A stretch of DNA of 64,000 nucleotides from Pycnopodia helianthoides. Lineage: Eukaryota > Echinodermata > Asteroidea > Forcipulatida > Asteriidae. Position 1 is the first letter of the stretch. Every line of letters begins with the position of its first letter. The notes under the pieces are model-generated. The model did no database searches. It was given only the letters and a program-made list of their open reading frames with translations, and had not been told where the DNA came from. Below, in pieces: positions 26,120-38,377 of the stretch. The stretch is taken from NCBI GenBank assembly GCA_032158295.1, contig CM063246.1:17333168-17397167 (forward strand), written 5' to 3'. The translations under genes and the position numbers were made by a program.

Positions 26120-26760
26120 ATTGTTTTGTTTTCCTAAATGGTTTGGGGCTCAAAGTGTGGAGCTTTTATATCATAATATGTGATGCAAAATTATATAAAT
26201 TGCTATAATTTTAACTGTGAAGTTTCCTTTCTCAAATTACACATGACAGAATCCAGTTTCATGGTAGTATAGATTAGGTCATAGCTTTGCCTTTGATACA
26301 AGTGCCAGAATTGTAGGCTTCAGAATTCATGTCTCAAATAAATGATACATTAGATAAAACTTGTCATAGTGTTCCACTGATCAAATGCCTTAAATTGTGA
26401 ATTACATTATTTTACTTCCTTGATAAAAGTGCCATTAAAGAAGGCTGAAAAATCTGTTTCTCAAATTGTAAGATCATTGTGCTTTCCTGATTTAGTTTAC
26501 AATAAGTCATAGTTTGGCTGTTGATAAAAGTGCCATAAATACAGAATGAATAAGTTTATAGAAATGATTATGCTTTCTTGATCCAGATCAATTAATCTAA
26601 TGTAGTTGTAGTCCTAAGAAATCACTTTTAAAAATTAGGATGACATGATTTTCATAAAAAGTGCCATAATAAGAGATTTGGTTTAAGGAAATTATTTTTG
26701 TCCAGTCTTGATTTAGATGATTTGCCTTAAAAATATTTTAGATTCTGGCCTGTTTTAGAT
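26120..26760 (-). repeat. Degenerate ~100-bp repeats with aaagtgccat core, left downstream region
   Basis: The words gatacaagtgccagaa, gataaaagtgccattaaa, gataaaagtgccataaat and ataaaaagtgccataata recur about every 100-190 bp, each inside a similar AT-rich context (tttct..gattta.., catagttt..). The matching region in the right arm is ~51870-52640 (inverse atggcactt..). It lies ~0.7-1.4 kb beyond the stop codon, so it may be 3' UTR or satellite-like. Confidence 0.55.
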
Positions 26761-27486
26761 AAACATATCTTGCCCCTGTTTCCAAAAATCGTTCAGCAGG
26801 TCTTATCTATTAAGTTTTGTAATATTTACAAACATTCAAAATATTTTTTTAAATTTTATTTATACATCTATAAATTATAGGCCAATCAGTGGTTTTACAC
26901 ATGATTGTAACACTATACAGCATCTTTACTTGTCACATTTTAGCAGATGATTGATAAATTAACTGCAAAGTCCAGTCCAGTTGTCATAAATTAACTTCTG
27001 ATTTCATATCTGAGTTTTGTTTCATGAATAGTTAAATTTCATTCCATTTTATGTCCAATGTTCAAATGATTATAGTTATTCAAATTATTTAAAATATGTT
27101 TCAGTAGTTTATTTTGCAACCACACATTTTTTTTATTATTTTGATTTTTATTCATTAGAATCATGAACTTCATCCATTGTAACATAACAAACTGGAATAT
27201 AAGTTCAACTAAATCAATTTTTATATAAAAGATGATGATAGTTATTGTGCATTCATACGATCCTTTCAATATTTTTGTACTTGAAGTTATGGACCCGAAA
27301 AAGGTATTATTCCAGTCAAGCTTTGTTTATTATGGAATGAATGCAGGAATGTATCAATTGACAATTATGGCTGACATAGGATGAAATCATTAACTCTACA
27401 TGAAATTCCAATCAAGTGCTTTTCAACTATTTCTCAGTGCCTGATATGACTCTTTTGAGATGAATTAAAATTTACTGCATGGTTGC

Positions 27487-30400
27487 TTAGAGGGAGAGGT
27501 AGAAATACAAGATGCAAAGACCAAAGAGCACCAAAAGGCAGTCCATGAATTCTGCTGCAGTGTTGGTCCATGGATGATGAGTAGCAGGTCTCTGCTGTTT
27601 GGTCTCTTGGCTGCTTTGTGCTAGTTGATGGCCTAGTATTCTGATAGGGAGGCCGATGTTGTCTGTAGATTCATCATCAGATTCAACTTTCTTACTAGCT
27701 CCATCTTGGAGTATGTTGCAAGGTCCATGCTCTCCATCCCCCATGGGTTCCATCTTGTCACGAGGATGGTCATCGCCAAATTTGTCAAAGGGTACCTGGT
27801 CGAGTAGCTGGTTGATTCTAGCTTCTAAGTGGCCTAGTTGTCTGACCAGTACACCCATGTCATCTTTCACTTCATCATCTGAATCTCTCCTCTTGTTTGC
27901 TCCATCGCGGAGTTTGTTGCAAGGTCCATGTTCACCATCTCCCATGGACTCCATCTTGCTGCGAGGGTGGTCTTGGACATCCTTATCAAAGGGTACATGC
28001 TCAATCAGCTTGGATCTTCCTGCCGGTTGAAGTCTGCTTTTGACTAAGAGAACAATATCATCTGTTGATCCATCGTCTGAGATTACCTTCTCAGTATCAA
28101 TTACTACTCCATCTTGGAGTTTATTGCAAGGTCCATGTTCACCATCTCCCATGGACTCCATCTTGCTGCGAGGGTGGTCTTGGCTTCCCTTGTCGGTGGG
28201 TACCTGATCAATCAGCTGGGTTCTTCGTGCTGGCTGATTGCTGCTTCTGACCAAGACACCAATATCATTGATTGATCCATCATCTGAGATTTCCTTCTCA
28301 GCATCAACTACTCCATCTTGGAGTCCAAGATTGCAAGGTCCATGTTCACCATCTCCCATGGATTCCATCTTATCACGAGGATGGTCCTGGCAATCTCTGC
28401 CAGATTTGTCATCAGGGGCAGAGTAGAGGGATCTCACACGACCTTTGGTTGCTCCTCTCCTCATCTGAATGATCATCTGTTGGCAAAGATTTCCAAATAT
28501 TGATTGTCAGACCCAGACTTATAATTAAGTTCTCAAATTCTCAATGCAAAAAACCTCTTTCAATTATGTATTCATAAATAACCGGACAGTTTATCCATTC
28601 TGATTGGTCTAGAGGTGATCACATGGCTATGTTTAAGCGTGCGATATAAACATGGTGAGAAGTGTTTAAACATGCGCGTGGTATGCAAGCTTATGCAGTC
28701 ACTAATTTAAGTGCAATGTAATCAATACATTAGTACCTAATTAATATAAAATCTGTTAGTACGCACGTGTACGCACAACCATTGAGCAACACATAAAATT
28801 TGACCCTTCGCAAAACAGTGCCCGAGGATGTGACAGATATTGAAAATTTACAGAAAAGATTTATAGATTCTCCAACCTTCTTATACTTTTTAACAAAAAG
28901 GGCAATTATGTATGGGAATAAAAGGGTAGCTACTCGGTCTTAAAATGCCGTTTAAAACCTAGCAGGTTTGTGGCCATGTGATAAAGGACCGAGCTGAAGG
29001 CAAGGTCCTTTATCGCATGGGCACGACCCTGCCGGTTTTAAACAGCAAGTTAACACCTCGCCACCATACTTTTACTCCCTTATTGAAGCATTATATTACA
29101 GCATCACAGCATAAAGAAACCCTCTTAAGTACTTGTACTAAACATGCAATCAAACATGGTGTATTAAAACATGCATAGATGTAAACAAAAGATTCATCTA
29201 TTTCATTAGATGAATTGCCAATGGAAAATTGAAATGCTTTATATGAGAACCCAAAAATGCTTCAGGAATACAATAAAGAGGTTGTTATCAAATACACTTT
29301 AAAATTTACTTACTTTATCCTTTTGAGTTGCCATTTCAGGAGTTGAGAGAGCAGTTTTGATGATCGGAGTATCCTTCACATGCTCAAGAGACTTAGCAAA
29401 TGTTGACCTCCATGACCCCATTATCTGATGCATTGCTGACCAAAAAGGAAGACAATCTGCCAGCCACTTGTTGAGATATTGTGACAAGTTCATTAATCTT
29501 GTCAACAGGTCAGTGATTTCAGCGGCCATGTTAATAGATTGCATGGTGAAGTCATTGGATTGGCTGAGAGCCAAGTCTTTAGTGATGGCCAAGGTCTTAC
29601 TAGTGGATACCACCTCAGTAGACTTGAAAGTATTGACCAGGTCACTGGACTGCACAGCAATTTGAGGAGCCAGTTCTGGAGTCTGGTTTACAGAATCTGT
29701 AATCTCAGAGATGGTGTCAGTCAGGTTGGATGATTGGGAAGACTGGGTTGGCATGGTGATACGTGCCTCATCCATCTGTTCATCAGCTAATAAAAGATCA
29801 AGAAATGTTATTTATTAACATACTTGGCTTTCATATGTAACAATTAATCATTTATGATCACTTTTTGGTTTTAGGAACCCCTTAAAGCCCATATGTGCAG
29901 TACTCACCGACTGATGAACAATCACTTTCATCATCATCATCGTCGTCGCATCATCGGTGTTGTCATCAATAAAGGAAATCATGGATTTCAAGGATTTATT
30001 ACGAGCCATGGTAACAAGATTTCACTGTTCTCCTGATCCAGTATCTTAATGATATCATCCACATCATCATTCTTCTTCTCTTGATCCTTATCCTCAACTT
30101 TCGTCTCAGTGATTGACTGTTTAAGAAAATGTTTTGCAAAGTGAGTGACTTTTTTGTATGAATCTTTCAAAAGAACGAGCATTCAGACTTAAGCTACCAT
30201 TACTTTCAATAAGAAGAAAATCATACCGTTGATGGCTGACGTCTTTACACTTTTATTACTTTTCTGTCTGATGTGCGATGCAAATAATATTTGTTTTATT
30301 TTTATTGCACTGCAAAATTTCAGTTTGTTACATTTCTGTTTAATCTGCTTTTCCCAGTTTAGACGTATTGTTAAAGACATTTAAAGATTGTTTTACAAAA

Positions 30401-33400
30401 GACCAACACATGACAATGTCTTAAGCTTAATTTATAAACAGGGCTGGATTTCACAAATCATTAAGATTCACCTAGATGAGTTGTCAGTATTACCATAGTG
30501 ATTTGTATTGTGAAAGCACACTTTGCTTAGCAATTAAGATTGATCAGAACAATAAGATCAATCTTAGCTCTTTGAGAAATTTGTCCACGGTACTGTGGAT
30601 TTTTTCTTTTCTTAAGAACCTCCAAGCATCATGTTTTATAAATTAGCAAAGCAGGTTGAATCTGTAGAAGTAAATCATTTAAAGACGGCTTTGGATGATG
30701 GGGATGACCAAAGTATAGTCCAGGGGTGAGATCATCTTTGTGGTATAAGATTTAAATAAGTAGACCTCAATTGTGACTCACTTCTTTCTGAATCAACTTG
30801 CTCTTCTTGGCTGCATTCATCACCTCAGATTCTATAAGTACAAAAAATGGTGATTAAAAATAACACTTTTGATCCATCTCTGAAGTGCAGTGTACCTTCA
30901 CGGGCCTTTCCTGCCCACCGTTTTGCTAGTCAAAATGTACATGAAGGAATTGAAAATACTCATTGTGTGCTGCTTTGAGCAAATGGTCAATACCACCAGA
31001 TGTCAGAATTTGATGGGAAATGAGGTGAAGTGGAAAAGTACAGAGACACCAAAACATTTTACAGGTATTGGTTTTTCCACTCTACTTCTATATATTAACC
31101 AATCATAGGCCCTAGTTGCAAATAAACAAAGATTGAACTTTAGTTTTTCAACTTGCCAAATGTAATTTGCATAATTATAGTGACTGTCAACTCAGTTCTC
31201 TCTAATAATAAACATTTAGAAGAACAACTACAATGCTTTTGAAGGCAAAGTACACGTTTGGTAATGACTCTGAAAATGAATGGCAATAAAAACTTACTTG
31301 GTAAGATCTTAAAGAAGTACAGCAGCTTTGGGTAGTAAAATTCATTTTGAGAAACTTTTAACTTCAAAGTGCTACGATTATGGAAAATATATCACTTTTT
31401 GTTACCCAAAATTTGAATCTGAGTCAGAAACGCTTCTCAGACTGTGTATTTCTATTGGGAATATTCTTCCTGCGTGCAAATATTGGCTCCGGTTTTTCGG
31501 TGATATCTCAAAAACGTGACCACCTTTTGAAGTGAAATTTTCACAGGTTAGTTTTATTGTATGTACATTTATATAGGATTAACACAATCAGTAGTCTCCA
31601 ATTACCAAACTTGTACTGTGCCTTTAAGAACAATTTAGTTTGGATTGAAATGAGAAGATCCTCCTTACTTGTTGAGGAAGATGCAGTGTCTTTCTTATGA
31701 CTCTTCCAATCAGAGGAGTCCATCATTGACTTTGTAGGCATCGCAGGTAGCCAGGAATTGAACGCGTTCTGCATTCATCTCATCAAGCTTCTTGATGACT
31801 GGATCCCAATCATCTTCTGTCTCAATGTCCTGTAGAGAGTCCCAACATTTATTTCTTAGTTTATTTCTTTTAATTTCTCATGTCACCATTACAACAAGCT
31901 TTTAAAGCCTTTGTACAAAGATTAATTCTACAGGCTCTGTCTTTTAGTACTCAAACCCTGTCAGCCAAAGGGTGAAGGGAAGAACCAGCTACAGCCTTGC
32001 ACAATTGACTGCCAAAACAGTACTTCAATCCAATTGGAACTGAATATGTGATGAACTTTAAAAACATAATACAACCATTAAAAGTAATCTGAAAATTTAC
32101 TCCATTCAAGAAGCATTTTAATTCTAATTTATTCAGTGTAGTTCTTTGTAATGACTTACAACTTGTTCAATCCATTTGTCCATCCCTGATACGTCAATAT
32201 GGTATGGGCCTGTAAAATAAAGCATTGCAACAAAGTTATGAACATCTCTGTACATTCTGGTTGTGTGTAATGGTCCTACTTCAAAAGTTAGGAAGGTAAG
32301 CTAAATCAGTTGACTGATTCTGTTGTAACTGTTCAGCTTTTACTTCAGAAGTCTGTTAAACAATTTATGATTTCGACCGCAAAATTGAAAGATATCTTAA
32401 AACAATAAACAACTAGATACTTTCATTAGAAAAATTTTGTTGCTGTATTTACTCCAATCTACAACCTGTTTATGCTGTAAATAATGATATTTAAAACGAA
32501 TCATGGCGTTCCACCTTTAGGGGTTTTGATGTACAATTAAGTCAAATATAAAGATGTCTTTCATATAAAAGTCATGTTTAAATTTGTTTTTGATTTATCT
32601 CATTGCAAAATGTTTTGCATAGAAATTTAAATGTTCTAGGTTTCATGGCTTCAGACAACCAAGCCTGCAACAAATGAAACTAAGTCTTTTCAGATGTGTT
32701 AGTACTTACAAGTAAAGGTCGGAGGTTCTGGAATCTTCTTAATCTTTTTCTCTGACGAGATGGAGACAGAAATGCCTTCCTCTTCATCCTTGGCTTTGAC
32801 ATCATTAGATCCAAAGTCTTTCCCACAGAGTGATGCAGGTCCAATGGCGTCCTGTATCAATATGGAGGTAGTAAGGCCCTTAGCAGCGGTTCCCTGGATA
32901 TTGATCTCTTCCTCCTCGGTCTTGCAATCATCAGAAACATCATCCTCCTCAGTGATTTTTGCAACCTCCTTCTTAGCAGCAATCATGCAGAGGTAGTAAG
33001 TTCTTTAGCTACCCCTCCTAGGCTCCCTTCCACCTTGGTCTTGCAATCATCAGACACATTATCTTTCTCCTCGGTGATTTTTGCAAGCTCCTTCTTAGCA
33101 GCAGTCACTGCAGAGGTAGTAAGTTCTTTAGCTACCCCTCCTATGATCCCTTCCCCTTGGTCTTGCAATCATCAAACACATTATCCTGCTCCTCAGTGAT
33201 TTTTGCAAGCTCCTTCTTAGCAGCAGTCACTGCAGAGGTAGTAAGTTCTTTACCCACCCCTCCTAGGTTCCTTCCACATTGGTCTTGCAATCATCAAACA
33301 CATTATCCTCCTCCTCAGTGATTTTTGCAAGCTCCTTCTTAGCAGCAGTCACTGCAGAGGTAGTAAGTTCTTTAGCTACCCCTCCTAGGATTCCCTTCCT

Positions 33401-36400
33401 CCTTGGTCTTGCAATTATCAGACACATTATCCTCCTCCTCAAGATTTTTGAAAGCTCCTTAGCAGCAGTCACTGCAGAGGTAATAAGTTCTTTAGCTACC
33501 CCTCCTAGGTTCCCTTCCACCTTGGTCTTGCAATCATCAGACACATTATCCTCCTCCTCAGTGATTTTTGCAAGCTCCTTCTTAGCAGCAGTCACTGCAG
33601 AGGTAGTAAGTTCTTTAGCTACCCCTCCTAGGATCCCTTCCTCCATGGTCTTGCAATCATCAACCATTATCCTCCTCCTCATGATTTTTGCAAGCTCCTT
33701 CTAGCAGCAGTCACTGCAGAGGTAGTAAGTTCTTTAGCCACCCCTCCTAGGTTCCCTTCCTCCTTGGTCTTGCAATCATCAGACACATTATCCTCCTCTC
33801 AAAGATTTTTGAAAGCTCCTTAGCAGCAGTCACGGCAGAGGTAGTAAGTTCTTTAGCTACCCCTCCTAGGCTCCCTTCCACCTTGGTCTTGCAATCATCA
33901 GACACATTATCCTCCTCAGTGATTTTTGCAAGCTCCTCTTAGCACATCACTGCAGAGGTAGTAAGTTCTTTAGCACCCCTCCATGGATCTCTTCCTCCTT
34001 GGTCTTGCAATCATTAAATACAATATCCTCCACACTGATTTTTGCAAGCTCTGCAGTCAGGACAGAGGTAGTAAGTTCTTTAATTCCCCCTCCTAGGGTC
34101 CCTTTTTGCTTGGTCTTGCCATCGTCAGAACCAATCTCCCCCATGCTAATTTCTGCAGGCTCCCTCTTATCCCCAGTCAAGATGGAGGTAGTAAGGTCTT
34201 CAGCCTCGGTTTGCTGGATATTGATCTCTTCCTCCTTAGTTTTGCAATCATCAGAAACATTATCTTTCTCAGTGACTTTTGCAAGCTCCTTCATAGCTGC
34301 AGTCACGATAGAGGCAATAAGGTCTTTAGCCACCCCTCCTAGGATCCCTTCTTGCTTGGTCTTGTCATCATCAGAACCACTAACCTCCAGGCTAACTTCT
34401 GAAGGTTCTTCCTCATCCACAGTCAAGATGGAGGCAGATAGGTGTTTAGCCTCGGTTTGCTGGATATTGATCTCTTCCTCCTTGGTCTTGCAATCATCAG
34501 AAACATTATCTTCCTCACTGATTTTTGCAAGCTTGGCCTCTTTGTTTTTCCAGTCACCAGATCCGACATCCTCCTTGCTGATTTCTGCATCCTTAGATGT
34601 AGTCAGGATAGAGGCAGAAAGGTCTTTAAATTCGGTTTTCTGGATTTCTTCTTTATTGGTTTCCCTTTCATCAGATGCTATATCCTTTTCACTAACCTTT
34701 GCGAACTCCTTCTCAACCGCAATGAAGACGGAGGCAACAAGATTTTTAGCCTGAAGTTGTAGGATCTCTTCCTTTTTGGCCTCGTCATCACATCCAAGGT
34801 CTTTCTCGCTGATTTCAGCAGGATGCTTCTTAACCACAGACAGGATGGAGCCTTTATTAAGGTCTTTATCTACAATACCTTGGATCTCTTCCTCCTTGTT
34901 CTTTCCATCAAAAGATCCAAGGTCTTTTCCACTGATTTTTGCAGCCTTCTCCTTGACCTCAGTCAACTCCTTGTTACTGATTTCTGCAGGCAAAACAGAA
35001 ATATTGATATTGAAGTCAAACCATCTCCATTGTAGAGTAGTTATCTTGGCTCCCTTGCTAGTACTAGCTCGTTCAGTCTTGAGAGGTCAAGCTAGCTAGA
35101 TACTCACATAACAGTGGTCACACAGAGTGACAGGCAAAAAAACCAAATTTTCTGTTGAAAAAATTGCATTACTTGTTCTTCAAACACTGAAATTAACAAA
35201 ACGATAGTGCAACCTTCAAGTTGAAATTAATGTTTCAATTTGTGTTCAAAGATTTGAAGTTTTTGTTGGTGCTCAAAGAATCAAACTGAAGCCACAGTTC
35301 AAGAAAAGATAGAAAATATCATGCAATCATATTTAAAAGTTGGCTGCAATTTTACGTTTATAAATTATGTATTTATGTACATATACAGCAAACAGGATGT
35401 TAAACCCTAAGTTCCCAAATGTGATTTAGGATTTTGTTATGACTGACCTGATGAGATGTCAACAATGGCGTCACTATCATCATTTTCAAGATTGGTACTT
35501 GAAATGGTGATAACTCTGGTTTTCTTTGCCTGTTAATGACATTTTATTAAAATCTGATCATTCGTGAGGTATGTTTTAGAATCTTTCACAGAGAAATTTA
35601 AATAAAATAACCTGAATTCTTTCTACCTACCCAAAGAGAGGATTATATGTTAAGGTCTGTTATCAATTAGATGCAGTCTTGAGTTAATATCTCTTCAAGT
35701 TTATAAAGTTCCTGTACTTGACATTGCGACAAGAAGTTACGGAAACCTATGTGCAACTGCAAGTTAAAGTTTATTTTCTGTGCTGTCATTTAGATAATTT
35801 TGCTGATACAAAAAGGACAAAACCTTGCTGAGACACTGATGAGTATGTCATATCTTGCTGTCATGACTGTCATGCACATAATGACTGTATCATTGAAATT
35901 ATGCAAGTACGTTGAATACTAAAAGTAGGCCTAGGCCTATAGCTTGAGTACCTAAACATAAATATAAGGTGTATAAATTAAGCTCTACTATACCTAGAGG
36001 TAGATGAGGTTTTCCTTACCTTCATAGGTGGACATAATTTTCACTACTACTACTACTAGCATATTTGCACAAGGTCTGCAACTTTTTTGTTTTGGTAGTT
36101 TATATCTTGCCTGCTATGGCTTTCTTGTAGTAAACTTTAGTATTGCTAGCAAATTGTATAGTGCCCTCTCTGACGTGCAAACGAGTAGTCAACATTTGTT
36201 TATAAGGTATTTAATTACCAACATTTCAGTCCGCATCCCAGTAGCGGAGAGAAAACAAAACTGCATTTCAACTGATGTGCTCTGAGTTCAATTGCCATGG
36301 GAATTTTATATAATTTTTTTCCCATCCCACCCAAAATAGGGATTTTTTTTGTTTATTATTAAAAATAATCCTTTCCCGAGGATATATTTTACAAAAGGGA

Positions 36401-37695
36401 AATAAAGTCTGACATTGTAAAGGGTCTGTCTCAAGAATGTTATGTCACAATGATTATGTTGGCGCAAAATTAGACAACCATTTTTCATGGTAAAACTTTA
36501 CAAAAAACTGTCACTGCTATCCGGCTTCGTATTGTTTACTACAAGGAAGTTGTATCTGGCTAAATATAAACAGCTTTTGTTTTTGATTTATTAATCAACT
36601 TCTTTCTTAATTTGTAACTGCACTAGCTTGTACTTTTGTAGCATTTCTACTTACCCAGAATCTGAACTTGGATCTTTTCTTCAGGTTCTTGCCTGGATTT
36701 TGGGGCGTGTTTTCAGGCAAACCAGTGAAACGATCTTTGTTTACAGATTAGACAGAGAACAAAAAGGGTAATTCTGATGTAAAATACGGCTAGTTTCAGT
36801 CTGAAAGCTCACTGGTTATTAAGTTTAAAAATTCATTAATGAATGCATAATAATGTCAGTCAATAAAGATCAACAGCCTTAAAAGACTCTCAAAATAAAA
36901 ATTTAGGTTGTGCCATTAAAAAAAACCCTGATGCACAAGTTCTGTCAAAACAAAGTGCTGTCAACTGAGTCTGTAGTACACTACTAATACTAATAGTCCA
37001 AGAACTATGTATGAGGTTTGTTCCGCTATCGTGGCTATCGTTTCTGTGAATGATAGTGAAACAAACATAAAGAACTTCAAGTTCTAGGAGGAGTAGTTGA
37101 ATTTTGAAAACTAGAAAATAGTTGGAAAACCAACAGTTTCTATTTTATATTTACAAAAACTTGTAAGAGTCTGAAATGGGGTAAAATATGCCTTATTTGT
37201 TCATTAATGACCGAGTTAGAAGAAAGTAGATAAATAAATAATGTTATATAGATATGCATGATGCTGTTTATTTTCAATTTCGAAAAAAAAAAATTTCCCA
37301 AGATCCCAATTTGGCATGCTCAATCGACCTGTTTCATTCCGCAAATGCTTATTAACAAAGTCTTTGACTTTGAGCAGACTTCATTTCAATAAAATCCAAT
37401 ATGCCCTCTTTACAATACACCAACAACAGAGACAAGACTGTGCAATCACTTGCTGGGGAAGTCAATAGTTGACCCTCGATCTACAGACAGAGCGGTCGTA
37501 GACTGTTGTAGACGTTGCTACTTTCTTTTCATGAGCCGTTGTGTTTATTTGCACTGAGTGAGTGTAAAATTGCCCAGCAACCAAAACGGTGTGAACATGT
37601 TCACACCGTTGGCATTAAATTAATGAGAAAATGTGTATTGGCATTCACTGTCACTTACCTAAGACACCGGTTTTCTTCGAATGTTTACTTCCCAT
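27487..37695 (-). CDS. Left copy: myristoylated, tail-anchored acidic repeat protein (unknown family)
   Basis: Ten coding exons on the reverse strand, in transcript order: 37659-37695, 36655-36734, 35448-35529, 32710-34983, 32160-32209, 31669-31829, 30782-30831, 29908-30116, 29314-29786, 27487-28476, all with GT-AG sites. The start MGSKHSKKTGVL fits the N-myristoylation rule (G2, S6, K7-K8). Exon 4 encodes ~750 residues of acidic ~40-residue units (pattern PAEIS.KDLG.DD.K.KEE....V.KDL..SI......KE). Exon 9 is Ser/Thr-rich. Exon 10 has four copies of DHPR.KMESMGDGEHGPCN about 62-66 residues apart, then a ~20-residue hydrophobic helix (DCLLVLFGLCILYFYLSL) at the extreme C-terminus. One-base shifts are seen in the exon 4 array, exon 6 (AAAGTC for ATGTC), exon 8 and, as a compensating pair, exon 9. 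I do not recognise the family. A membrane-tethered cytoplasmic scaffold is inference only. Confidence 0.72.
28740..29090 (-). mobile_element. Intron 9 MITE, left copy
   Basis: Same family as 13300-13690. It holds a foldback core (gggtagctactcgg... / ...acctcgccaccatac) and lies at the same place in intron 9 as the element at ~49500-49880, so it was inserted before the gene was duplicated. Confidence 0.65.
30441..30592. mobile_element. Foldback MITE, left copy (intron 7)
   Basis: Begins gggctggatttcacaaat; contains gatgagttgtcagtattacc and aagatcaatcttagctcttt. The same family is at 9418-9571 and at 47878-48018 in the other arm. Confidence 0.55.
31237..31630. mobile_element. Private TTAA-type MITE insertion in left arm (intron 6)
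   Basis: An ~390-bp insertion with inverted ends aaggcaaagtacacgtttgg and ccaaacttgtactgtgcctt. The right arm has the uninterrupted site (cgttcttaaaagcattg at ~47125-47141). In the left arm this site reads caatgctttt|ttga/ttaa|gaac, consistent with TTAA target duplication, one side mutated. Confidence 0.8.
32985..33960 (-). repeat. Expanded ~120-bp coding minisatellite in left exon 4
   Basis: About eight units at ~120-bp spacing, each encoding a version of KELAKITEEEDNVSDDCKTK followed by VEG.LGGVAKELTTSAVTAA. The unit fuses the second half of one right-arm unit type with the first half of the other. Several units carry one-base losses. The right arm has only one or two such fused units at 45680-45830. 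Confidence 0.8.
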
Positions 37696-38198
37696 GATTC
37701 ATATCTTTAAAAAATCTCATCAAAAGCTAAAATTCTCATTATTTTCTCATCAAAGTGAGACAACTTTTGATGCACGTCCACAAGTGAAACGATCTCAAAA
37801 ATCAACAAATGTGTGTGCTCCCGATTGGTGGATTGTTCCCAGTATGCAAATTACTCTCTATCTAGACGTCGTTGTGTACTTTTAAAGTAAGTAAGTAAGT
37901 TGGTACCAGTCTACCTGACCCTGACCCAGTTAATGTGACTGACTGTATGGAAAGCCATTGTTGCGAAAACAATAAAAACAAATCTGCTGTAGTTGTTAAC
38001 GACGGGTTGTTAATTTCTTTTAAAATAAAATAAGCAACAAACACAAACAAAAACCTACAAATTATACAGGGGTTAAATGTTACTTAGGACAAGTTTTAGA
38101 CACCTGTCTGTTATAAAAAATAAAATAAAAACCCAGAATATAATGGGGAAAAGAGATTAAGAATGGCCTTAATTAATTTCAATCAAAATAAAATTTAA

Positions 38199-38282
38199 CC
38201 ACGGTTCTTCTCAACTTCTTGGATTTGCATTGGCTCATCAGCCTCGGTCATTGCAAATCCGAGAAGTTGAGAAGAACTGTGG
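38199..38282. repeat. Hairpin 1 in duplication centre
   Basis: Arms ccacggttcttctcaacttc..ggatttgca and tgcaaatcc.agaagttgagaagaactgtgg (~31 bp each) enclose a ~21-bp loop. Confidence 0.85.
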
Positions 38283-38299
38283 GTAATTTGTTATTAAAC

Positions 38300-38377
38300 T
38301 TCAAGTCTGAGATTCGCGGTTAAAATAATTTAACTACTTTAACTTAATTATTTTAACCGCGATCTCAGATTTGAAAT
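38300..38377. repeat. Hairpin 2 in duplication centre
   Basis: Arms tcaagtctgagattcgcggt..aaaataatttaa and its near-complement (ttaattattttaaccgcg..) are separated by ~12 bp. It begins 18 bp after hairpin 1. Confidence 0.85.

Larger units (their letters stand above)
25990..37913 (-). repeat. Left arm of giant inverted duplication
   Basis: Read on the reverse strand, this arm matches 38737-52830 in the same order: downstream AT-rich repeats, all ten exons, most introns and the promoter-proximal sequence (tctagacgtcgttgtgnac at both inner ends). Outer limits were placed where matching words stop (gaaagggtcact at ~25993; agtgacccttcc at ~52807). Divergence is moderate, with private insertions and deletions in each arm. 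Confidence 0.9.

Noticed and set aside
27656..28503. Open frames on the + strand (e.g. from 27656) opposite the last exon of the left copy, and 50102-50915 in the right arm
   Set aside because: They are reverse-strand shadows of the conserved DHPR repeat exon, with no independent start or splice context.
33279..34754. Long Ser-rich open frames on the + strand opposite the left repeat exon (and the mirror at 45053-45982 on the - strand)
   Set aside because: They are antisense shadows of the acidic repeat exon, present in both arms only because the sense repeat is.
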